Shown: positions 32,592-41,512, numbered from the stretch's first letter. The stretch: DNA of 64,000 nucleotides from CAWGLW01 sp963823525 (GCA_963823525.1 CAWGLW010000006.1:310001-374000); one strand, 5' to 3'. Made by a program: numbers and translations. Notes: generated from the letters alone by a model not told the origin.

Positions 32592-35500
32592 GGTTGTACC
32601 TCTGCGGTTCGCGGCGCCTGATCGACGCGCCGGCGAAGTTCCGCCAGCCAGCGCTTGACGTCCGCATCGCCGCCACCTGTCAGCAAGTCGTATTGCTCGT
32701 AGTGTTCCAGCGCCCGCACCGGCTCGCCCTTGTAGAGATCGAGCAGGATCGCGACGTTCAGCTGAGGATCCGGCAACAGCGGATCAGCGGCGATGGCGCG
32801 CTGATAGGCGGCCTCGGCCTGCCCGAAGTCACCGAGCTGCCGACAGGCGATACCGAGCGTATTCCAGCCCGCCGCATTACCCGGCTCCAGAGCGAGCGCA
32901 GCTTCGAGTTGCTGCCGGGCCGCATCGGGTGAGCCACTCTGCAGTGAGGCAGCCGCGGCAGCAAATTGCGCGGTGATTTCCGCCTCGCCGGCGACTGGCC
33001 CGGCGGGAGTCGCGTCAGTTTCAACCCGGGCGTACCGGCCCGGCGACAGGCGCGCGAGTTCCGCGAAGCTCGCACGGACCGACTCGTCGTAAATGCCTTC
33101 CGCCGCAAGGCGGGCATTGGATTCGTGGATCTCGATGGCCTTTTCCTCAAAGGGGAATGCCTGCTCCTCGAGCAGGATGTCGTACTGTTCGAGCTCCTCC
33201 GGCGAGAGGTTCGCGGGCCGCTGCGAATCAAGCAGGGCCTGCCCCATGTGGGCGTATAGATCAGCCATCGCATAGGTGGCCGGCGTCGTGAATTCGGCCA
33301 GACCGTAGTCCGTGGTTCGCGTAAAGCCTTGCAATGCTGCTTCCATCGCCCGCTTCTTGGCCAGCAGCGATTGATCCAGCGGAGCCGTCAGTGCGATCGC
33401 GCGCACCGATGCCGCCAGCGGCCTGGCCAGCTCCAGCGAAGCGCTCGCCGCGAGGTAACGGCTGCGATCCGTCCTGGCGCTCGCGGCACCGGCATCGACG
33501 CTGATGATGTCCTCGAGCCACCGCCTGCGCTCAATCTTGTCCCCGCGCGCGGCCGCGAGATCCGCCAGCGTCTGTCGCGCCTCTACGGCAGGCTCAAACG
33601 GCACCGGGAATTTCTCCACGTACTCGGCGAACACGCGTGCTGCAGCCGGCGTATCGCCGGACTCGGCATACAGCTCGGCCGCCTGCCACAGTGAAGCTCG
33701 ACGGGATTCCGGTGACTCGTCGCTGGCAGCGAGACGCTCGAACTCCGCCGCGGCCTCGCCCTGGCGATTGTTTTCGAGGTAGGCGGCCGCGAGTTTGCGC
33801 GTCACCTCCGGCTGCAGTTCATGCTGTGGATGGTCGAGCCGGAAGGCCTGCAGAACCTGCACGGCACGGTCCCATTGAGCGTTCTGGAGGAGCAGCGTGG
33901 CGGCGTCATATTCAGCTGTCGCACGAATGCTCGAACCCGGCGCAACGGCCGCAACGCGCAGGAACTCCGCGACGGCCGCATCGACGTTACCGGCAGCCTG
34001 CTGTGCCTCGGCCTGTCGGTAGACGGATGCGGCAAGGCGCTCGGTGACCTCAGCGCGCTCGGGATCGTCGGCCGGCATGCGACCGGCCAGTTCGCGCAAC
34101 GCAAGCTCCGCATCCGCGTATCGGCCACTGTCGAAATAGGTATAAGCGAGCACCGTCCAGGCAATTCGCTGGCCTTCGGCATCGACACGGGCACCCAGCG
34201 CCAGCAGGCGTTGTGCGAGCGACTCTGCGCGCTCTCGATCGCCGCGTTCATAGACAAGCTGGGTCGTCCGGGTCAGCACACCGGGCACTTCCTCGTGCGT
34301 CGGGAAATGGTCGGCGAACCGGATCGCCGATTCGATGGCTCTGAGCTCGAGCGCCGGTCTTTGTTCAGCCGCGACCTGCTTATCGGCTCTCTGGTATGCC
34401 ACTAGTGCGGCATAGCCTGCGCGTCCGGCCTGGTCGAATCCTTCGTAGGAATAGGCGGCCAGCTCATACTCGGCCGCCGCCTCGACGAAGCGCTCGTTTT
34501 CAAACAGCAGGTCGGACAACAGCAGGCGCGTCGCCGGGGCCTCGGAAGAATCGTCGAAACCGGCGAGGTACTCGCGATACCAGCGCACCGCCAGCACGAG
34601 ATCCTCGCGGTCCCCATCGGCCTGCGCCGCGGCGTGGTGATGCCTGGCGAGATCGAGCAGATCGGCCTGCACCGCAGAGCTGACCCGCACGTCGAGCTGG
34701 TCGCCCTGCACCTTCCAGAACGTACTCTGCGGCCCATAGGACTCGACCAGCTCGCGCTTGCCTTCAAGTACCAGCGAATCGAAGCCGCCGCTCGCGTAGG
34801 CGTTCGTCGCGCGCACCAGCAACAGCGGCGCCTGCGTATCCATCGGCTGGCGGCGCGCAAACGCGCGGTAGGTCTCGGCGCCGTCCTGGTAGCGTTCCTT
34901 CTCGACGTAGAGATCACCGAGTGAGGCATACAGGTGCGACTCATACGGCGCCGGGCCGTGCTTCTGCAGCGCCGCCTGCAGCGAATCGGCGCCATCGGCC
35001 GCGGCAAAACTGATGCTCATGGCACGCGACGCGTCGTCAACCAGTTCCCGCTCCGCACGCGACAGTGACTCGAAGGAGCGCATCGCATCCCCCTCGAGCA
35101 ATATCGAGTCGAGCAGCCTCAGGAACGACTGGCTGCTCTGCTCGTCGCGTGATTGCTTGAACAGGGACCAGGCGTGTTTGTACAGCGAGGCCTGGTAGAA
35201 ATCACTGCCGGCACCCTGCCCGGCGACGGCCGCATACGCGGCCTCGGCCTCGGCGTAACGTTGCTCCGAGAAGAACGTTTCACCACGGCGGAACTGCGCC
35301 TCGGCGTAGTGCGTACTGGCCGGGTATTGCGTCACCAGGCGATCGAGCGTACTCATCGCCAGCGCCGGCTGACCGGAACCCTCGTAGGCTCGAGCGAGCT
35401 GATACAGCACTGCATCGGCGTCGATGTACTCCGCATGGGACTGCAGAAGTTCGCGGTAGGCATCGACGGCCTCGCCGGCCGCTGCAACCGCCGCCTGCTC

Positions 35501-35791
35501 GTCTGCGTCATCTGCGCTTCGCAGGCTCTCCGAGCGCGCGTAACTGAGATCGCCCACCCGCCGCAGCGCCTGCGCCCGCATGCCCGGGTCCGCATCCTCG
35601 ATCGCCAGGAACGCCCGGTAGCTCTGCGCGGCCTGTTCCGCATCGGCCTGTACTGGGATATCGCGACGGATCTCGACACGGCGGGACTGCAGGTCGCGCA
35701 GTCTCGGTTCGCGATCCTTGCGACCGGCCTCGGCATCCGGCGTCACACCGGCAAGAAGCGCGATCACCGAAAGTGCGAGACGCGACTTCAT
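32588..35791 (-). CDS. Large exported TPR-repeat protein
   Basis: 1067 residues. Signal peptide about 1-22 (LALSVIALLAGVTPDAEA). Almost the whole mature chain is tetratricopeptide-like helical pairs, for example VLYQLARAYEGSGQPALAMS, AQFRRGETFFSEQRYAEAEA, HLYASLGDLYVEKERYQDGA and, near the C-terminus, WNTLGIACRQLGDFGQAEAA followed by AYQRAIAADPLLPDPQLNVA. The layout resembles the long periplasmic TPR proteins found with AgmX-type and ExbBD genes. It probably scaffolds a periplasmic or outer-membrane complex driven by the motor. Overlaps both neighbours by 4 bp. Confidence 0.9.
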   Translation of the reverse strand: MKSRLALSVIALLAGVTPDAEAGRKDREPRLRDLQSRRVEIRRDIPVQADAEQAAQSYRAFLAIEDADPGMRAQALRRVGDLSYARSESLRSADDADEQAAVAAAGEAVDAYRELLQSHAEYIDADAVLYQLARAYEGSGQPALAMSTLDRLVTQYPASTHYAEAQFRRGETFFSEQRYAEAEAAYAAVAGQGAGSDFYQASLYKHAWSLFKQSRDEQSSQSFLRLLDSILLEGDAMRSFESLSRAERELVDDASRAMSISFAAADGADSLQAALQKHGPAPYESHLYASLGDLYVEKERYQDGAETYRAFARRQPMDTQAPLLLVRATNAYASGGFDSLVLEGKRELVESYGPQSTFWKVQGDQLDVRVSSAVQADLLDLARHHHAAAQADGDREDLVLAVRWYREYLAGFDDSSEAPATRLLLSDLLFENERFVEAAAEYELAAYSYEGFDQAGRAGYAALVAYQRADKQVAAEQRPALELRAIESAIRFADHFPTHEEVPGVLTRTTQLVYERGDRERAESLAQRLLALGARVDAEGQRIAWTVLAYTYFDSGRYADAELALRELAGRMPADDPERAEVTERLAASVYRQAEAQQAAGNVDAAVAEFLRVAAVAPGSSIRATAEYDAATLLLQNAQWDRAVQVLQAFRLDHPQHELQPEVTRKLAAAYLENNRQGEAAAEFERLAASDESPESRRASLWQAAELYAESGDTPAAARVFAEYVEKFPVPFEPAVEARQTLADLAAARGDKIERRRWLEDIISVDAGAASARTDRSRYLAASASLELARPLAASVRAIALTAPLDQSLLAKKRAMEAALQGFTRTTDYGLAEFTTPATYAMADLYAHMGQALLDSQRPANLSPEELEQYDILLEEQAFPFEEKAIEIHESNARLAAEGIYDESVRASFAELARLSPGRYARVETDATPAGPVAGEAEITAQFAAAAASLQSGSPDAARQQLEAALALEPGNAAGWNTLGIACRQLGDFGQAEAAYQRAIAADPLLPDPQLNVAILLDLYKGEPVRALEHYEQYDLLTGGGDADVKRWLAELRRRVDQAPRTAEVQP

Positions 35792-37710
35792 CGTGCAGCC
35801 CCCAGCGCGGCCCCGTCGTAAATCGCCGCCAGCGCGAACTGCGCCTGTGTTGCATACGATGCCAGCCGCCGTTTCTGGCTCTCGAGTTCCTGCACCGCCA
35901 GGCTGGCCAGCACGCGTTCCTGGGCGGCGGCGGCAGCCTGCATGCGCGGCTCGAGTTCATCGATACGGCGCTCGAGGTCGGCTCTTCGCTGCGCAAAGTC
36001 CACGGTGCCCTGATCCGCGGCCTCGGCGGCGCCGGGAACGGTGGCCAGCCGCTCGCGCGCCTCGTTCAAAGCGCTGGCCGAATCACGCAGGCCGCGCTCG
36101 GCATGGCGCAGCCTGACCTTGTAGTCGGCATCGAGCCTCCAGAGCAACGTGCCGCGCAACACCCTGGCCCGCTCGGCCAGTGCGTCGCGCTGCGGTCCCG
36201 GCGGCAGCGCCGAGAGGCGCGCCCCGACCGCGTCGAGCAGCTGCAATTGACCTGCCTCTCCCGGATTTGCCAGCGCCGTCACATCGCGCGCTGCGCGAAT
36301 CGTTCCAACGCGCTGCTCGAGGTCCTGCTGGCGTTGCTCGAAAGCCGGCAGATTCGTGTTTGCAAGCGTCCGCTGCTTGCGCGGCGCACGCTGCTGCGCC
36401 GCAAGCCGGCGCGTTTCAACCATGTTATCGAACGCTCCGAGCGAACCACGCCAGCGCTCCAGGTTCTGCTGCATGACCGTGAGGTCGCGGTAGTTTTTAA
36501 GGCCCTCCTGGAACTCGTGCGTCGCCAGCAGGTGGTAGAGATAGCGTGTACGCGGTGCGTCGGGCAGCTTCTCGAGTTGCCAGAACCAGTCTGCCTCGCG
36601 ACCCGCAGGCGCTTCCTCGAGCACCTCGGCGAGAAAGCCGCCGGCTCGAATCGCTGCAATCGACTCGTCGATGCGCTGCGATTCGCTCGCATAGGCCCGG
36701 ACGGCTTCCTGATACCGCTCGGCCGCCTGCCCGTTGGCCGCGAGACGTGCGTAAGCATAGGGAACGGCCAGGAACGATTCCTGCACCGCGGAGTCCAGCA
36801 GGCGCTGCTCGCGCAATTCCAGCCAGGGCACCAGCGCGCGCTCGAAGCGTTCGCCCTCGGATTCCGCCCAGCCGAGCCCGAGCAGCGCGCGACTGGTAAA
36901 CGGGCCATCGAGCCGGACGCGTCCCAGCACCGCCGCGGCCTGCTCGCCCTGGCCGGCCCGCAGCATCTCGAAACCCAGCGCCAGGTTGGCGCGGTCCTTG
37001 AGCGCTCGTTGCTCCTCATCGGATGCGCGTGTTCGACCCACGCCATCGAGAAGTTGGCGCCCCTGCCCGGCCTGCTCGGAGCGCAACAGGGCCACCCCGA
37101 GATTGAAGCGCGCGTAATTCGCAAACACCGATTCGCTTTGCCATGCCTGGAGCACCTGCGCTGCCTGCGCGAAGCGCTCCTGGGCCATCAGCACGTTGGC
37201 CTCGAGCAACTTCCGCTCCGGTTCCAGTCCCCCGCCCAGCGGCGCCCGGATCTGCTGCAGGTTTTCAGCCGCCTGTGCGTAATAGCCGCGCTGGTAACCA
37301 ATCCGCGCGAGGTAGAACCATGCCCGGTCGCGGACCGCTTCCGGCACGTTTTCGGTCAACAACCGCTTGAATATCCGGGTGGCCTCGTTGTGCAGCCCCA
37401 GAGACAAATACAGGCCGCCGGAGAGCAGTTCGGCCTCCGCTTCGTGGTTGGGCATGCGCTCAAAATCGCGCGAGGCTTCGAGCCGCACCAGTGAGTCGAA
37501 GTAGTCTTCCTGGAAATAGTGGAACAGCACATCACCGTAGTGCAGGTCACGCACGACCGTCCGCGGCAGGGCCGCGGTATCTTCCGCTGCACCGGCCTCG
37601 TCCGCTTCGGTCCGCCCCCCCAGCAACGCGCCGGCTGCGAGCACGATTAACAGCCACGCCGCTTTCGGCAGCCGGTTCACGCGAGCGCCCGGATTGAGAG
37701 AGGTTGTCAT
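35788..37710 (-). CDS. Exported TPR/coiled-coil protein
   Basis: 640 residues from ATG 37710; an in-frame GTG at 37734 that overlaps the preceding gene by 10 bp is an alternative start. Signal or anchor helix RLPKAAWLLIVLAAGALLGG. TPR-like pairs follow (LLSGGLYLSLGLHNEATRIF, RAWFYLARIGYQRGYYAQAA, NYARFNLGVALLRSEQAGQG). The last 150 residues form a long coiled coil (LRDSASALNEARERLATVPG, RRADLERRIDELEPRMQ). Length and order, TPR then coiled coil, fit a periplasmic rod or adaptor. It shares a 4-bp overlap with the 1067-residue TPR gene. Confidence 0.87.
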   Translation of the reverse strand: MTTSLNPGARVNRLPKAAWLLIVLAAGALLGGRTEADEAGAAEDTAALPRTVVRDLHYGDVLFHYFQEDYFDSLVRLEASRDFERMPNHEAEAELLSGGLYLSLGLHNEATRIFKRLLTENVPEAVRDRAWFYLARIGYQRGYYAQAAENLQQIRAPLGGGLEPERKLLEANVLMAQERFAQAAQVLQAWQSESVFANYARFNLGVALLRSEQAGQGRQLLDGVGRTRASDEEQRALKDRANLALGFEMLRAGQGEQAAAVLGRVRLDGPFTSRALLGLGWAESEGERFERALVPWLELREQRLLDSAVQESFLAVPYAYARLAANGQAAERYQEAVRAYASESQRIDESIAAIRAGGFLAEVLEEAPAGREADWFWQLEKLPDAPRTRYLYHLLATHEFQEGLKNYRDLTVMQQNLERWRGSLGAFDNMVETRRLAAQQRAPRKQRTLANTNLPAFEQRQQDLEQRVGTIRAARDVTALANPGEAGQLQLLDAVGARLSALPPGPQRDALAERARVLRGTLLWRLDADYKVRLRHAERGLRDSASALNEARERLATVPGAAEAADQGTVDFAQRRADLERRIDELEPRMQAAAAAQERVLASLAVQELESQKRRLASYATQAQFALAAIYDGAALGAAR

Positions 37711-37724
37711 CAACAGGCAGCGAA

Positions 37725-38288
37725 TCAGTCCCACTGCCGGACGACAAATTCCGGCCTCAGCGATGCCTCGCGATCACTGATCCTGAGTTCGACGTACTTG
37801 GCACCGATGGCCTTCTCGAAGCGGAGCGTCGTGCCACGCCGATAGTCACGATCGTGAGGACCCTTGCCGGTAAACAGCGCGACCAGCTCATGCTCACCGG
37901 CCTTCAGGTTGCCGAGGAACAGACGCTGCACGCCGCCACGGTGCAGAGCATCGACCTCGCGTTCGGTGTACAGGTAGTTGGCAACTTCCTTGTCATCGAG
38001 CTTGAGTGTTACCGAATCGAGTCCGAAGAACGTACCGACATCGACCGACAGAAATACGGCAACCTGCGTGCTGGCCGGATAGAGCAGCTCCTCTTCGAGC
38101 TTGAACAAGTCGCGGTTCAGCGCAATGAGCTCTTTCTTCAGTACCTGCACGTCCTCATCCACATTGCGAAACTCGGCCGTCGTCTCGGCGGAGGCACGGC
38201 CTGCAATGACCGCCACGCCAAAAGCCAGCAGGGCCGAGGCACAGAGCCACCGCCTGCGATCCGTCATCGTCGAGCGTTGCCCGTTCAT
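37725..38288 (-). CDS. Exported protein with N-terminal coiled coil, TPR/ExbBD-operon associated
   Basis: 187 residues; a signal peptide ends near residue 34 (ASALLAFGVAVIAGRASAE). A short heptad-like helix follows (VQVLKKELIALNRDLFKLEE), then a beta-rich domain with QVAVFLSVDVGTFFGLDSVT, YTEREVDALHRGGVQRLFLG and GEHELVALFTGKGPHDRDYR. Relatives are sometimes called AraC-type regulators in databases, which the signal peptide contradicts. The ATG shares one base with the stop of the TlpA-like gene. Role unknown; periplasmic. Confidence 0.82.
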   Translation of the reverse strand: MNGQRSTMTDRRRWLCASALLAFGVAVIAGRASAETTAEFRNVDEDVQVLKKELIALNRDLFKLEEELLYPASTQVAVFLSVDVGTFFGLDSVTLKLDDKEVANYLYTEREVDALHRGGVQRLFLGNLKAGEHELVALFTGKGPHDRDYRRGTTLRFEKAIGAKYVELRISDREASLRPEFVVRQWD

Positions 38289-38827
38289 CAGTTGTCAATC
38301 TCCGTAATGCGGCTGGCGAGCAGGTGTGCGAGGCCCGGCTGTTGATTCCAGCTGCCTCGAACGATCCCTTCCCGGTCCAGCAGAAGGGTCAGTGGAAGGT
38401 CATCCACGTCATAAAGCCGTCCGACCTGCTGATGCGTGTCGGCCATGTTGGGATAGACCAGGTGGAGGGTCTCGGCCAGGCTCAATGCGAGCCGCGCGTC
38501 ACCGTCGATATTGACGCCGAGGATCACCGGTTCACTGCCCGGCTCGGCACGATGCATTTCGTTGAGTTCGGACAACGTGCCCCGGCACGGTCCGCACCAG
38601 CTCGCCCAGAACGTCAGTACGACCAGGTCGCCACGGTACTCCGACAGCCTCAGGTTGCTGCCGTCGAACGCCTTCAGCGCGAAGTCCGGCGCCACGGCTC
38701 CATCGGCCGGCGTTGCATGCACCGAAAGTGGATAGGCGAGCGCCCCGGCAATAACCGCCAGCGCGAGTGCCGCCGTGTGCAGCCACTCGGTGAAGCGCGC
38801 ACGCGAATGTGAATTTCGTCGATACAT
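38288..38827 (-). CDS. TlpA-family thioredoxin-like protein, first gene of the TPR/ExbBD operon
   Basis: 179 residues. A membrane anchor or signal (TAALALAVIAGALAYPLSVHA) precedes a thioredoxin fold with VVLTFWASWCGPCRGTLSEL (C78-x-x-C81), VILGVNIDGDARLALSLAET and the cis-Pro loop DLPLTLLLDREGIVRGSW. Periplasmic thiol reductase or oxidase, as in TlpA/ResA/CcmG, which prepare haem sites or keep cysteines reduced. It heads an operon of structural and motor genes; a second TlpA-like gene lies in the divergent cluster 12 kb away. Confidence 0.92.
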   Translation of the reverse strand: MYRRNSHSRARFTEWLHTAALALAVIAGALAYPLSVHATPADGAVAPDFALKAFDGSNLRLSEYRGDLVVLTFWASWCGPCRGTLSELNEMHRAEPGSEPVILGVNIDGDARLALSLAETLHLVYPNMADTHQQVGRLYDVDDLPLTLLLDREGIVRGSWNQQPGLAHLLASRITEIDN

Positions 38828-38918
38828 ACCGGTAACCCCGCTGTCATGGGACGATCCCTTAGACCGGTGGCTTTGCGTCCCCGCCTTTCGACGGGTTTGC
38901 CCTTATCAGTCGGTACGC

Positions 38919-38947
38919 ATGGTTGCGAGGCCTCTATCGACTGTCAA
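38919..38947 (-). promoter_or_regulatory. Candidate promoter of the nine-gene operon, with inverted repeat
   Basis: On the minus strand a consensus -35 TTGACA (38947-38942) is followed after 17 bp by AACCAT (38924-38919), a weak -10. The -35 is embedded in an inverted repeat CGACTGT/ACAGTCG (38938-38944 and 38952-38958) that could be an operator. The start codon is about 90 bp downstream. Confidence 0.3.
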
Positions 38948-39015
38948 CAAAACAGTCGTTCCGCGAGATGCAGACGGACCTGTGTCACAAAAGTTCGGTA
39001 TGAGTGACGGTCTGG

Positions 39016-39048
39016 ACTACTCGGACGGTGCCAGCCCGTCCGAGTAGT
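39016..39048 (-). terminator. Perfect 13-bp hairpin beginning at the apbE stop codon
   Basis: ACTACTCGGACGG (39016-39028) pairs exactly with CCGTCCGAGTAGT (39036-39048), loop 7 nt. The stem includes the TAG stop (39017-39019) and encodes the last ten residues of ApbE. No U-tract follows. It could attenuate read-through into the downstream operon or protect the apbE mRNA end. Confidence 0.5.
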
Positions 39049-40063
39049 AGATACGACCCTGCCCGTCCACGATCACCGCCTCGAAACCCGGCAACCGGGC
39101 GATGAGTTCCATTCCGCGTTCGACGCCGAGCACGAATACGCTGGTGGACAGTCCGTCGGCCTGGATGGAGTCCGGCCCCAGTATCGTCACGCTGCGCACC
39201 GCGTGAGCCGCCTTGCCGGTCCCGGGCTCGAGGATATGGTGATAACGGACACCGTCTTCCTCGAAGTACCGCTCATAGTCTCCCGATGTCGAGATCGCTT
39301 CATCCTGCAGCGGCAGGCGCGTGACCATGCGTCCCTCGTTGCGCGGATCGCGGATGCCGACGATCCAGGGCTTGCCGCGCCGATCGCCGAGCAGACGCGT
39401 ATCGCCACCGGCATTGACCATCGCATGTGCGATACCCATGCCACGCAGCAGTTCGATGCTGCGATCGACGGCGTAGCCCTTGGCGATGCCGCCGAGATCA
39501 ATACGAACGCCGCTGCGCAGGAACCGGATCGTGCCAGCCGTCTCGTCAACGACCACCTGGCGATAGTCCACGCCCGACAGGTTCTTCCGGATGTCTTCCT
39601 CGCTCGGTTTTCGCCGGGCCCGGTAGTCGTACAGGAACCCGACGCTGGCGTAGGTGATATCGAACGCGCCATCCGTCAGGCGCGAAAACTGCAGCGCCTT
39701 GTCGACAACCTCTATGATTTCAGGGTCTACGGGCACCGGCTCATCGGCGGCGCGCTGGTTCACGCGCGAGAGCTGGCTCTCCGGCTTGTAGGTGCTCATC
39801 AGTTCATCGGTTCGGTGCATCTCCGCGATGACGGCGTCCATGGCCCGCTCCGCCAGCAGCGCATCCTCCGTCCACAACTCGACGGCCACACGGGTACCCA
39901 TGATCGCTTCTTCGCGTTGATGCCACTGCGCCCGTGCGGTTGCCGGAAGCGCGCACAACAACACGGCCACCATCAGGACATTTTGCAAGGCGGAAACCTC
40001 CCGCAAAGGGGTTGGACGAGAACGCCGGGCCAGGCGCATCGGCTGGTCGATCACTTCTGTCAC
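39017..40063 (-). CDS. apbE: FAD:protein FMN transferase
   Basis: 348 residues from GTG 40063, which overlaps the preceding stop (GTGA). Attaches FMN from FAD to Thr/Ser of exported target proteins. A signal or anchor (about 28-46, NVLMVAVLLCALPATARAQ) is followed by IMGTRVAVELW, VRIDLGGIAKGYAVDRSIEL, MVNAGGDTRLLGDRRGKPW, AISTSGDYERYF and HHILEPGTGKAAHAVRSVTI; these cover the FAD- and Mg-binding sites of ApbE. Translationally coupled to the methyltransferase gene before it. No protein with an obvious flavinylation motif (DxxSGAT-like) is seen nearby. Confidence 0.95.
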   Translation of the reverse strand: MTEVIDQPMRLARRSRPTPLREVSALQNVLMVAVLLCALPATARAQWHQREEAIMGTRVAVELWTEDALLAERAMDAVIAEMHRTDELMSTYKPESQLSRVNQRAADEPVPVDPEIIEVVDKALQFSRLTDGAFDITYASVGFLYDYRARRKPSEEDIRKNLSGVDYRQVVVDETAGTIRFLRSGVRIDLGGIAKGYAVDRSIELLRGMGIAHAMVNAGGDTRLLGDRRGKPWIVGIRDPRNEGRMVTRLPLQDEAISTSGDYERYFEEDGVRYHHILEPGTGKAAHAVRSVTILGPDSIQADGLSTSVFVLGVERGMELIARLPGFEAVIVDGQGRIYYSDGLAPSE

Positions 40064-41436
40064 TGTGAAATCTGCATGGCTGACTCTTCGTGCAGGCGCA
40101 GCAGGAACCCGCGCACCGCGGGCACGGCCTCTTCGGCAGTCATCAGGCGCTCCTGTACCAGCACTTGCGCAATGTCAGCAAGCGAACGCTGCCCGTCGAC
40201 CAGGGAGGCCACGTAGGCGTAGATGCGCATGCTCAGTACCCGGCTCGCAAAACCGGGCAGCAGCGGCACGGGAAGGTCAACCTGCTCGATCCAGGATGGC
40301 AGGCCCGTCCTGGGTGCCGCCACGGCCGCTTCCGTTTCCTTGCGGACACACCAGGTCACGATCGTCTCCGATCGCGCATGTCGACTGGCCGGGGACTGCA
40401 GGTAGGGCTGACGGTCCTCGCGCGGATCGAGCGGACCAAAGCCCGCTTCGTCACAGGCCACAATGACCTCCTCCAGCGAGTAGCACTGCAGCGGGTCCGG
40501 CCGCTGGAAAACGAGGGAGCCGCTGTTGATCCAGCGGCCGCCGGGCCGCAGCCAGTTGTTGATGCGCCTCGCAAGCACCGCGAAGTCCTCGTCAAGTATG
40601 TCGACCAGCCAGTGCGTCACGACGGTGTCGTAGGCACCCGGCGCAAACGGGGCGCGTGATGCATCGGCCAGCAGCCAGTACAGGCCGGCGTCGGTCGCCG
40701 CCGGCGCGGCGAGTTTGCGCAATACCGCATAACTGTCTAGGTCGCGCGGTGCCACCGGGAATTCGTAGAGTTCAATCGTCTCGCCCGCGCTTACGCGCTG
40801 AGCCACCAGCAGCATGAGCGGATTGATGTCCGCGGCGATGAGCGCCTCAGGCCGGCGGGCCTGCTGCAGGTCATAGGCGAGCCGCCCTGCACCGGCGCCG
40901 AGCACCAGCGTACGCCCGGGCGCCTCGGCGCCCAGCGCTGAATTGACGATGTCAAACCCGGCGGCATTCTCGGCCCCTCCCCAGCACCAGTCGCGGTGCA
41001 GGTTCGCGTAGTAGCTGGTCAGCCCCTGCCCGGCGGGCAGCCCGCTGCTGTCGAGCGCGCGATAGGTCTCGATCGCGGCATGCCCGCCGGCAACATCGAG
41101 CGGCGCCAGCAGGGCCTTCAGGCGTCGCGCGTGGTCGCTGCAGGCGCTCGAGAACAGCTTGAGACGATTGCGGGTCGCGGGCCGGGTGACGGCGTCAGTG
41201 ATCGCTTCGCGGTTACGCGCTGCCTGCGATTCGAGTTCGAGCAGCAGCGCGTTGAGGCGCGTACGCCATTCACCGAGCATCCCCTCGGGCTCTGCGACCA
41301 GGCAGGGGATTCCATCGAGCAGTGGGAAGTGCGCTGCGCAGCGGTCACAGCACCACGGATCGCCGGGCGAGAGCGGACCGCCGCAGCGTGGGCAACTCAG
41401 GAGTTCAGCGGGTATCTGCTCGGCGGTGCTTTTCAT
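40060..41436 (-). CDS. Zinc-ribbon methyltransferase of the carnosine-N-methyltransferase (N2227) type with PqqD-like C-terminus
   Basis: 458 residues. N-terminal Trm112-like zinc ribbon: C15/C18 in SCPRCGG and C30/C33 in CCDRC. The methyltransferase (about 130-350) has LHRDWCWGGAENA, SAM motif VLGAGAGRLAYD (178-189) and the pair TVVTHWLVDIL / NNWLRPGGRWINSGSLVF; these parallel the RDW, PGAGxGRL and LKPGGxWINLGPL signatures of N2227/CARNMT1 enzymes, which methylate histidine nitrogens. Residues about 400-450 (YAYVASLVDGQRSLADIAQ, AVRGFLLRLHEES) look like a PqqD-type winged helix, the peptide-binding element of RiPP systems. Cytoplasmic; coupled to apbE. Substrate unknown. Confidence 0.82.
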   Translation of the reverse strand: MKSTAEQIPAELLSCPRCGGPLSPGDPWCCDRCAAHFPLLDGIPCLVAEPEGMLGEWRTRLNALLLELESQAARNREAITDAVTRPATRNRLKLFSSACSDHARRLKALLAPLDVAGGHAAIETYRALDSSGLPAGQGLTSYYANLHRDWCWGGAENAAGFDIVNSALGAEAPGRTLVLGAGAGRLAYDLQQARRPEALIAADINPLMLLVAQRVSAGETIELYEFPVAPRDLDSYAVLRKLAAPAATDAGLYWLLADASRAPFAPGAYDTVVTHWLVDILDEDFAVLARRINNWLRPGGRWINSGSLVFQRPDPLQCYSLEEVIVACDEAGFGPLDPREDRQPYLQSPASRHARSETIVTWCVRKETEAAVAAPRTGLPSWIEQVDLPVPLLPGFASRVLSMRIYAYVASLVDGQRSLADIAQVLVQERLMTAEEAVPAVRGFLLRLHEESAMQISQ

Positions 41437-41512
41437 GGCTTCCTGCGTGCGGGCAGCGCGGGGCGCAGCGCGCGCCCGACTGCCGCGAGGCGGAAGCTAG
41501 CACGACTGCGCG

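Noticed and set aside
35773..37494. 573-codon plus-strand open frame over the 640-residue TPR gene
   Set aside because: No signal or domain; the minus strand has TPR repeats and 4-bp overlaps with its neighbours. High GC content produces such shadows.
37725..38288. AraC-type transcription regulator
   Set aside because: The protein starts with a signal peptide and has no helix-turn-helix; it belongs to the envelope operon.
26566..38827. TonB receptor and ExbBD operon as one iron-uptake system
   Set aside because: The receptor is on the opposite strand, separated by the CDGSH gene, and the operon is dominated by TPR scaffolds; a functional link is possible but not supported by layout.
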